A DNA stretch of 64,000 bases, taken from positions 54,783 through 118,782 of the forward strand of contig PSKS01000003.1 of assembly GCA_040289115.1 (NCBI GenBank), given 5' to 3'. The notes under the pieces are model-generated. The model did not search any database. It was given only the letters and a program-made list of their open reading frames with translations, and was not told the origin of the DNA. This stretch comes from JAUQQI01 sp040289115. GTDB taxonomy: Bacteria; Chloroflexota; Dehalococcoidia; JAUQQI01. Each line of letters opens with the position of its first letter. The stretch's first letter is position 1. The position numbers and the translations under genes are program-made. Shown one piece after another: positions 58,554 to 64,000 of this stretch.

Positions 58554-59524
58554 TGACCGACCGTGCCGCCCTTTCCCCCGGCGTCCCAGTGGCCGGCGAG
58601 GCACCGGTAAAGGGCCGGAGCCTCTGGCGGGTCACCTGGTCCCGGTTCCGGCGCCGGAAGGTGGCCGTGGCCGGGCTGGTATTTATCCTGGTGGTTTACG
58701 CGGCCGGCATCTTTGCGCCCTGGGTTGCCCCCTACGATTACCGGGCCCAGAACCTGGACAAGGCCCGCCAGCCCCCATCCTGGGAGCACCCGCTCGGAAC
58801 CGACGAGTTGGGCCGAGACATCCTGAGCCGGCTCATCTGGGGCGCCCGGACGGCGGCAGTGGTCTCCATCTTGGCGGTGAGCCTGGGCACCCTGTACGGG
58901 GTGGTTCTGGGTGCCCTTTCGGGCTACCTGGGCGGCTGGGTGGATTCGCTTATTATGAGGCTTGCAGACATATTATTTGCCTTCCCGGGGATGCTCTTTG
59001 TAATCTTTATTGCGGCGACCATAAAGCCCGGTTTTGTCGGCTTCGTAGCCCAACACGAAGCGGCCCTGGGCCTTGAGGGGCTGGCCCGGTCGGGGTATCT
59101 GGACTACGTCGTGGTTTTCGGGGCCCTCTCCTTCGTGGGCTGGCCGGGCATGGCCCGCCTCGTCCGGGGGCAGGTTCTCAGCCTAAAAAACCAGGAGTTC
59201 GTTGTGGCAGCCCAGGCCCTGGGGGCCTCCACCTGGCAGGTGGTCAGGCGACACCTGCTGCCCAACGCCCTGCCGCCCGTTCTGGTGGCCGTTTCCATGG
59301 GCCTTGGCCATGCGGTAACCGCTGAGGTAGTATTAAGTTGGTTGGGGATCGGTGTCCAGCCGCCGAACCCGTCGTGGGGGACAATGATCTGGGAGAACCG
59401 GATGCAGTGGCGGATAAACCCGCACCTTCTGCTGATGCCGGCCGCGACGGTGGGGCTGGTTAACCTATCCTTTCAGTTTATCGGCGACGCCTTAAATGAC
59501 GCGCTGAACCCGCGTGGTCGTTAA
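58553..59524 (+). CDS. Oligopeptide ABC transporter permease (OppC/DppC type)
   Basis: 323-aa permease. HPLGTDELGRDILSRLIWG in the first loop and the EAA loop VVAAQALGASTWQVVRRHLLP are the OppC signatures; the extended insert between helices (about 170-200) fits the OppC class. One-nt overlap with the preceding gene. Confidence 0.94.
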   Translation: MTDRAALSPGVPVAGEAPVKGRSLWRVTWSRFRRRKVAVAGLVFILVVYAAGIFAPWVAPYDYRAQNLDKARQPPSWEHPLGTDELGRDILSRLIWGARTAAVVSILAVSLGTLYGVVLGALSGYLGGWVDSLIMRLADILFAFPGMLFVIFIAATIKPGFVGFVAQHEAALGLEGLARSGYLDYVVVFGALSFVGWPGMARLVRGQVLSLKNQEFVVAAQALGASTWQVVRRHLLPNALPPVLVAVSMGLGHAVTAEVVLSWLGIGVQPPNPSWGTMIWENRMQWRINPHLLLMPAATVGLVNLSFQFIGDALNDALNPRGR

Positions 59525-59545
59525 AATCTGACGGAGGCAGACCAG

Positions 59546-60538
59546 ATGGCGCCACTATTACAGGTAAAGGACTTACGGACGTATTTCTTCACTCAAGACG
59601 GTGTGGTGAAGGCCGTCGACGGCATCTCCTATGAGCTCAACGAGGGCGAGACTTTGGGGCTGGTGGGGGAGTCGGGCTGCGGCAAGAGCGTCTCGGCCCT
59701 CTCCATCATGCGCCTCATCCCCACCCCACCGGGCCGGGTCGTCAGTGGCCAGATCCTGTTCCAGGGCGAGGACATCCTCAAGATGGACGACGCCGAGCTC
59801 AGAAAGATCCGGGGCAACCGGATCGCCATGATCTTCCAGGACCCCATGACCTCCCTCAACCCGGTCCTAACCATCAACCGCCAGATCTCCGAGGTCCTGG
59901 AGCTGCATCTGGGTATGAGCCGGTCGGAGGCCCGCCGGCGGACCATCGAGCTGCTCAAGATGGTGGGGATACCCTCCGCCGAGCAGCGGGTGGACAACTA
60001 CCCCCACCAGTTTTCGGGGGGCATGCGTCAGCGGGTGATGATCGCCATGGCCCTGGCGTGCAATCCCCAGCTTATTATCGCCGACGAGCCTACCACCGCC
60101 CTGGACGTGACGATTCAGGCCCAGGTTCTGGACATCATGAAGCGGCTCATCGCCGAGCGGGGCACCGCCATGATCCTGATCACCCATAACTTGGGGATCG
60201 TGGCCGGGATGACCCAGCGGGTTGCGGTCATGTACGCCGGCCACATCGTGGAAATGGCCCCGACCCGGGAAATCTTCGCTAACCCCAGGCACCCGTACAC
60301 CATCGGCCTGCTCAAGTCGGTGCCCCGCCTGGACGAGCCCCGGAAGGAAAAGCTCGACCCGATTCCCGGGTTGCCGCCGGACCTGATTGACCCGCCGGAT
60401 ATGTGTGATTTTGCTCCCCGCTGCCCGTATGCCATGGATATCTGCTGGCAGAAGCGGCCGACTTTGCGGGAAGTTGGGGAGAACCATTATATCGCCTGCT
60501 ACGCCGAGGTCTATTACCGAAAGGGGGAGCGGTCATGA
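59546..60538 (+). CDS. Oligopeptide ABC transporter ATPase (OppD/DppD type)
   Basis: 330-aa ATPase. Walker A GESGCGKSVS, signature FSGGMRQRVMIAMALA, Walker B LIIADEPTTALD, and switch ILITHNLG. The C-terminal oligopeptide domain has Cys-rich DMCDFAPRCPYAMDICW, which in some members binds an Fe-S cluster. GGAGG lies 8 nt before the ATG. Overlaps the OppF gene by 4 nt. Confidence 0.95.
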   Translation: MAPLLQVKDLRTYFFTQDGVVKAVDGISYELNEGETLGLVGESGCGKSVSALSIMRLIPTPPGRVVSGQILFQGEDILKMDDAELRKIRGNRIAMIFQDPMTSLNPVLTINRQISEVLELHLGMSRSEARRRTIELLKMVGIPSAEQRVDNYPHQFSGGMRQRVMIAMALACNPQLIIADEPTTALDVTIQAQVLDIMKRLIAERGTAMILITHNLGIVAGMTQRVAVMYAGHIVEMAPTREIFANPRHPYTIGLLKSVPRLDEPRKEKLDPIPGLPPDLIDPPDMCDFAPRCPYAMDICWQKRPTLREVGENHYIACYAEVYYRKGERS

Positions 60539-61560
60539 ACGAGCAGTTGCAGCGCCAGCCTCAGACGGGGGGAATGGCCCGAACGGATAACGTTCTGGTG
60601 GAAGTAAGCAACCTGAAAATGTACTTCCCCATCACCTCCGGAATCATCCTCCAGCGGAAAGTCGCCGACGTCAAGGCGGTGGACGGGGTAAGCTTTACCA
60701 TCCGCCGGGGGGAGACCCTGGGCCTGGTGGGGGAGTCGGGTTGCGGCAAGTCCACTTTAGGTCGGGCGATCCTGCAGCTTTACCGGCCGACGGCCGGCAA
60801 GGTCTACTTCGACGGCATCGACCTGACCCAGCTTAAGGGAGAGGCCCTGCGGCGGATGCGTCGCCGGATGCAGATGATCTTCCAGGACCCCTACGCCTCC
60901 CTAAATCCCCGCATGTCAGTGGGCAGCATCATCGGTGAGCCCCTGATCATCCACGGCCTGGCCAAAAACAAAAAAGAACGGATGGAGCGGGTCCAGGAGC
61001 TGCTGCGGGTGGTGGGCCTCAATCCCTACTTCGTTAACCGCTACCCCCACGAGTTCTCTGGCGGTCAGCGCCAACGCATCGGGATTGCCCGGGCCCTGGC
61101 GGTTCAACCCGACTTCATCGTCTGCGACGAGCCGGTTTCGGCCCTGGACGTTTCCATCCAGGCGCAGATCATCAACCTCCTTGAGGACCTACAGGCCCAG
61201 TTCCACCTGACTTACCTGTTCATCGCCCACGACCTGGCGGTGGTCCGGCACATCAGCGACCGGGTGGCCGTCATGTACCTGGGCCACATCGTCGAAATCG
61301 CCGACCGGGACGAAATCTACGAGAACCCCCTCCACCCCTACACCAAGGCCCTCATTTCGGCCGTGCCCATCCCGGACCCGGAGGTGGAGGCCAAACGGGA
61401 ACGGATCATCCTGACCGGGGACGTGCCGAGCCCGGTGAATCCTCCAAGCGGGTGCGTCTTCCACACCCGCTGCCCCATCGCCATACCCGAGTGCTCCCGG
61501 GTTGTACCGCCCCTGGAGGACAAGGGCGGCGGCCACTACGTGGCATGCATCCGGGTCTAA
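60535..61560 (+). CDS. Oligopeptide ABC transporter ATPase (OppF/DppF type)
   Basis: 341-aa ATPase. Walker A GESGCGKSTLGRAIL, signature FSGGQRQRIGIARALA, Walker B FIVCDEPVSALD, and switch LFIAHDLAVV. C-terminal CVFHTRCPIAIPECSRV again carries the Cys motif. Its last codons overlap the start of the next lipoprotein gene by 16 nt. Confidence 0.95.
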   Translation: MNEQLQRQPQTGGMARTDNVLVEVSNLKMYFPITSGIILQRKVADVKAVDGVSFTIRRGETLGLVGESGCGKSTLGRAILQLYRPTAGKVYFDGIDLTQLKGEALRRMRRRMQMIFQDPYASLNPRMSVGSIIGEPLIIHGLAKNKKERMERVQELLRVVGLNPYFVNRYPHEFSGGQRQRIGIARALAVQPDFIVCDEPVSALDVSIQAQIINLLEDLQAQFHLTYLFIAHDLAVVRHISDRVAVMYLGHIVEIADRDEIYENPLHPYTKALISAVPIPDPEVEAKRERIILTGDVPSPVNPPSGCVFHTRCPIAIPECSRVVPPLEDKGGGHYVACIRV

Positions 61561-62609
61561 ACCCTAAGCCCGCAACCAATGCGCCGAGGGCCCGTTTAAA
61601 ACGGGCCCTCGGCCTTATTGTGGCGGCCCTTCTGGCAGGTTGCCAACTCTCCCCGGCCCCGGGCTTCCGGGGGGTGGTCAAGGTGGGATTGGTGGCACCC
61701 TTCTCAGGTCCGGACTGGGCCACCGGCTACGAGGCCCTCTTGGGTACTCGGGCAGCCGTCAATCTCTGGAACGCCCAAGACCGGGGCCAAGGCTACTTCG
61801 CACAGCTTGTTGCCCAGGACGACCGATCCACGGCCGAGTTCGGCCGCCTTCAGGCCGAGAAACTGGCTGCCGACCCGACGGTGGTAGCTGTGGTCGGTCA
61901 CCCAACCTGGCCCTCCCTGAGCGGCGCCTTGCCCGTTTACCGGCGGACAGGTCTTCCCGTGGTGAATTACTGGGTGCCGGCCGTTCCCACGGACGGGCCC
62001 GTCTACTTTCTGGCCCCACCCTGGTCCCGCTTTGAGGCCCAGGCCGCCGAGTTCTTCCGGGGCCGGGCGGCCCGGCTCCTGGTAGGTTTCGAACCCAACA
62101 TGTGCCCCTGGGTCGGACCCGGGCATGGCCTGGGCGGGGGTATGCCTGTGGATTACGCCGGAATTATGCCGGGCCTGGGCGGGCCGATCCCGGTCCCCGA
62201 GGGAGCCGGCCTGCTCCTCTGCACCGATGGTTCCACCGCCGCCCGGTGGGTCGGGCCCTGGGTAGCCCAGGGCGGCCTTGCAGGTGTCCTGCTGGGCCCG
62301 CCGGCCTACTCTCCCGGGCTGAGAGGCCTGCTGGGCCCGGTCCCGGCGACGGTTCTGGTCCCGGCCTGGGAGATGGACCCGGGCGAGCGGCGCACCTTCG
62401 AGGCGGCCCTCCGGGAAGCCGGGGGCGGCGAGCCCGGGCCCGTTGCGGCGGCCGCCTACCGGGCCGCCTGGGTGGTACTGGAGGCGGTCGCCCAGGTGGC
62501 CGGGAAGGAAGCCGGGCCGACCCGGGATGGGGTGCGGCAGGCCCTGGACCGGGCCGTTGCCGATGCGGCACGGCGGGTGAGCGTCGGTTTCTTCGACACC
62601 AGGAGGTAG
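61545..62609 (+). CDS. Branched-chain amino-acid-type binding lipoprotein (Peripla_BP_6)
   Basis: 354 aa. Signal with lipobox LLAGC (C33), then a periplasmic-binding type I fold: VKVGLVAPFSGPDWATGYEA, VVAVVGHPTWPSLSGALPVY and a C-terminal AAAYRAAWVVLEAVAQVAG. ATG at 61545 overlaps the OppF gene by 16 nt; no later in-frame start leaves a usable signal peptide. It is last in the Opp operon, and the gene has no matching permease here, so it may feed another transporter or act as a sensor. A strong hairpin lies inside its first codons. Confidence 0.82.
   Translation: MHPGLNPKPATNAPRARLKRALGLIVAALLAGCQLSPAPGFRGVVKVGLVAPFSGPDWATGYEALLGTRAAVNLWNAQDRGQGYFAQLVAQDDRSTAEFGRLQAEKLAADPTVVAVVGHPTWPSLSGALPVYRRTGLPVVNYWVPAVPTDGPVYFLAPPWSRFEAQAAEFFRGRAARLLVGFEPNMCPWVGPGHGLGGGMPVDYAGIMPGLGGPIPVPEGAGLLLCTDGSTAARWVGPWVAQGGLAGVLLGPPAYSPGLRGLLGPVPATVLVPAWEMDPGERRTFEAALREAGGGEPGPVAAAAYRAAWVVLEAVAQVAGKEAGPTRDGVRQALDRAVADAARRVSVGFFDTRR
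61584..61612 (+). terminator. Perfect 14-bp hairpin inside the lipoprotein signal-peptide codons
   Basis: CCGAGGGCCCGTTT (61584-61597) pairs with AAACGGGCCCTCGG (61599-61612), centred on a single A, followed by CCTTATTG. It begins 24 nt after the OppF stop, where an operon terminator or attenuator is expected, yet it is within the next reading frame. Confidence 0.55.
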
Positions 62610-62625
62610 CATTCAAAACGGAGCC

Positions 62626-62654
62626 TTGCCTTGGTAGCAAGAGACCTGTATAAT
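62626..62654 (+). promoter_or_regulatory. Promoter of the KGG-repeat gene
   Basis: TTGCCT (62626-62631), 17-nt spacer, TATAAT (62649-62654); leader of about 70 nt to the TTG start. Confidence 0.8.
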
Positions 62655-62729
62655 GGCAGCAGGCAGAGGGGAGAGTCAAAAACCTGGAGTAGCGGGGTTG
62701 AAAGCCTTAATATTAAAAGGAGTGCCAAC

Positions 62730-63017
62730 TTGAGTGAGGAAAGGGCTCCGGAAAAGGAAACTATGACCACCCGCGAGGCCGGACGGCGAGGCGGACTCCG
62801 AACCAAGGAGCGTCACGGGTCGGAGTTCTACCGACAGATCGGCAAGCGTGGCGGGCAGACCCTGGCGAGCCGGCGTACCCGGGAGTATTGGGCTGAGATC
62901 GGCCGCCTTGGGGGCAACACCGTCAAGCAGAAATACGGCTCCGAATACTTCCGGGAGATCGGCCGCCGGGGCCGCGAGGCCCGGCGGCGCCGCCAGGCGG
63001 AGCAGAAGTCCGGATAA
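62730..63017 (+). CDS. KGG-repeat stress-type small basic protein
   Basis: 95 aa from TTG with GGAG 8 nt upstream. From residue 18 to 80 it consists of three copies of a 20-residue repeat, beginning GRRGGL, GKRGGQ and GRLGGN, each containing an aromatic EFYRQI or EYxxxI segment, and a partial fourth GRRG. This is the stress-induced KGG repeat family (PF10685). The protein is very basic and probably binds nucleic acid. Own promoter; expression could be stress-linked, but nothing in the sequence shows a regulator. Confidence 0.85.
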   Translation: MSEERAPEKETMTTREAGRRGGLRTKERHGSEFYRQIGKRGGQTLASRRTREYWAEIGRLGGNTVKQKYGSEYFREIGRRGREARRRRQAEQKSG

Positions 63018-63056
63018 AACTTAAAACCTCGACCAATTGCCGGGGCCAGACCTAAT

Positions 63057-63830
63057 TTGGCGAACCCTTTCATCTTGGACCTGACCCCCGAAGGGACATG
63101 GGGCCTCCGGTTCTGGGTAACTACCAGGCAGGGCGGGGTGAGCCGTGGGCCGTTCGCAACCCTTAACCTGAGCTTTGCCGTGCCCGACGACCCGGAGGCC
63201 GTGGCCGAAAACCGGCGCCGGGTCCTCGCCGCCCTGGGACTGGGACCCGAACGGCTGGTGGGGGCCGAGCAGGTCCACGGGGTCAGCGTTGCCGTTGTCG
63301 GCCCGACCGACGCCGGCCGGGCCCCGATTCCGGCAACGGACGGCCTGGTTACGGCCGCAGCTGGCCTCTTCCTCTTCGTTCAGGTGGCCGATTGCTACCC
63401 CGTCGTCGTCTTCGACGCCAGGCAAAGGGTAGTCGGCCTGGCCCACTGCGGTTGGCGGGGAACCCTGCGAGGGCTACCGGCAAAGCTAGTTCAGACGATG
63501 GTCCGAGTTCTCGGCAGCCGGCCGGCCGACCTCTGGGCCGTGATCGGACCTGGTATCGGGCCCTGTTGCTACGAGGTCGGACCCGACGTGGCCGGAGCGG
63601 CCCGGCTAAGGCTGCCCCACCCTCAGGAGGCCCTGACCGCCCGGGAAAACCGGACCTTTCTCGACCTCCCGGCGGCCATCGACCAGTGGCTCAAGGCCGC
63701 CGGCCTGGTCCCCGACCGCATCGCCCGTTGCGGCCTCTGCACGGCGTGCCGCACCGACATCTTCTACTCCCACCGGGCAGAGTGTGGCCTGACCGGCCGC
63801 TTCTGGGCCGTGGCCGGTTTTGAAGGTTGA
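63057..63830 (+). CDS. pgeF: Purine nucleoside phosphorylase/peptidoglycan editing factor YfiH
   Basis: 257-aa PgeF (formerly polyphenol oxidase, DUF152) family protein. The metal site is H74 (EQVHG), C113 (VADCYP) and H130 (AHCGWRG), all present. GPGIGPCCYEVG and the C-terminal CTACRTDIFYSHRAE are typical. Homologues cleave adenosine or other purine nucleosides and remove faulty L-Ser from muropeptides. TTG start at 63057 gives the usual length; no strong ribosome site is seen. Confidence 0.93.
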   Translation: MANPFILDLTPEGTWGLRFWVTTRQGGVSRGPFATLNLSFAVPDDPEAVAENRRRVLAALGLGPERLVGAEQVHGVSVAVVGPTDAGRAPIPATDGLVTAAAGLFLFVQVADCYPVVVFDARQRVVGLAHCGWRGTLRGLPAKLVQTMVRVLGSRPADLWAVIGPGIGPCCYEVGPDVAGAARLRLPHPQEALTARENRTFLDLPAAIDQWLKAAGLVPDRIARCGLCTACRTDIFYSHRAECGLTGRFWAVAGFEG

Positions 63831-63890
63831 CGGCGAACCGATTACGTCCTAGAATATGGCAGCCCAAAAGGTCGCGCAGGGGTGAAAAAG

Positions 63891-64000
63891 ATGTCAGGTC
63901 GGCTGGCAACCCTTTTCGGAAGGCGTCATTCCAGAAGGCAGTTTCTGGCCGGGAGTGCGGCTGCGGCCCTGGGCCTTGGGCTCTGGTCGTGTGCCCCGAC
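63891..64000 (+). CDS. Tat-exported lipoprotein, partial (first 36 codons)
   Basis: ATG with AGGGG 8 nt upstream. SRRQFLAG (residues 14-21) is a twin-arginine motif followed by a hydrophobic core, and LWSC puts a candidate lipidated Cys at 34. The mature part lies beyond the window. It would use the Tat system of which tatA (10037-10228) is a part. Confidence 0.75.
   Translation, partial: MSGRLATLFGRRHSRRQFLAGSAAAALGLGLWSCAP

Noticed and set aside
1..64000. CRISPR arrays, rRNA genes, complete insertion sequences
   Set aside because: No regular spacer/repeat pattern, no rRNA core sequence and no transposase motif was seen on either strand.

Overview
The window is a compact, high-GC bacterial chromosome segment with about 60 protein genes, two tRNA genes, one clearly broken gene and one apparently frameshifted gene. 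Start codons are mixed (ATG, GTG, TTG and probably one CTG). Neighbouring genes commonly overlap by 1-4 nt. Promoters resemble sigma-70 TTGACA/TATAAT, often with the -10 box almost touching the start codon. The lineage cannot be fixed from sequence alone. Several features recall Chloroflexota or a related high-GC Terrabacteria lineage: the secreted protein at 42137-42448 with a C-terminal LPF-type tail, a pair of DUF881 proteins, a TIGR01906-type membrane protein, a TGS-domain GTPase, a short isocitrate-lyase-like enzyme and a KGG-repeat stress protein. That assignment is inference.

Layout. 1-3 kb: minus-strand acyl-CoA operon (thiolase-like/DUF35 pair, GIY-YIG protein, acyl-CoA dehydrogenase running off the left edge). 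3.6-5.9 kb: Nramp metal transporter plus double universal stress protein. 5.9-10.2 kb: NitT/TauT-type ABC permease and ATPase with a PerM-type permease, preceded by a large palindromic element and tatA. 10.4-13.4 kb: DUF421 protein, rhomboid protease, OFA-type MFS carrier. 13.5-14.2 kb: a decayed tyrosine recombinase beside tRNA-Gln, then a second palindromic element. 14.2-21.0 kb: glmS, ECF sigma/anti-sigma pair, ispH, thiO-like oxidase. 21.0-25.6 kb: third palindromic element, zinc ribbon, tsaB-tsaE-thiL, ECF sigma factor overlapping fabH. 25.8-28.4 kb: a long tail-fibre-like surface protein with a peptidase S74 chaperone domain. 28.4-32.2 kb: frameshifted GerW-like gene, NYN nuclease, secA. 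32.4-34.8 kb: isocitrate-lyase-like gene with divergent LysR regulator, tRNA-Asp.

35.1-40.1 kb: nadA-nadC, FAD oxidoreductase, GT-C glycosyltransferase. 40.1-42.5 kb: DinB-like protein, small membrane protein, alpha/beta hydrolase, two small unknowns. 42.6-46.3 kb: class V aminotransferase and serA (serine pathway), TGS GTPase. 46.4-51.2 kb: ThDP enzyme, MFS exporter, glycerophosphodiesterase, PfkB sugar kinase. 51.2-54.5 kb: NrdR-like mini zinc ribbon, then an envelope cluster (lipoprotein, TIGR01906, two DUF881 proteins) and FmdB. 54.5-62.6 kb: M20 amidohydrolase, a complete oligopeptide ABC operon and an amino-acid-type binding lipoprotein. 62.7-64 kb: KGG-repeat protein, pgeF, and the first codons of a Tat-dependent lipoprotein.

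Most genes are ordinary housekeeping or transport functions. The features least explained by standard annotation are the chromosomal fibre protein, the three-member family of TTATGTYAA palindromes, the recombinase remnant, and the repeated 4-nt overlap of convergent stop codons.
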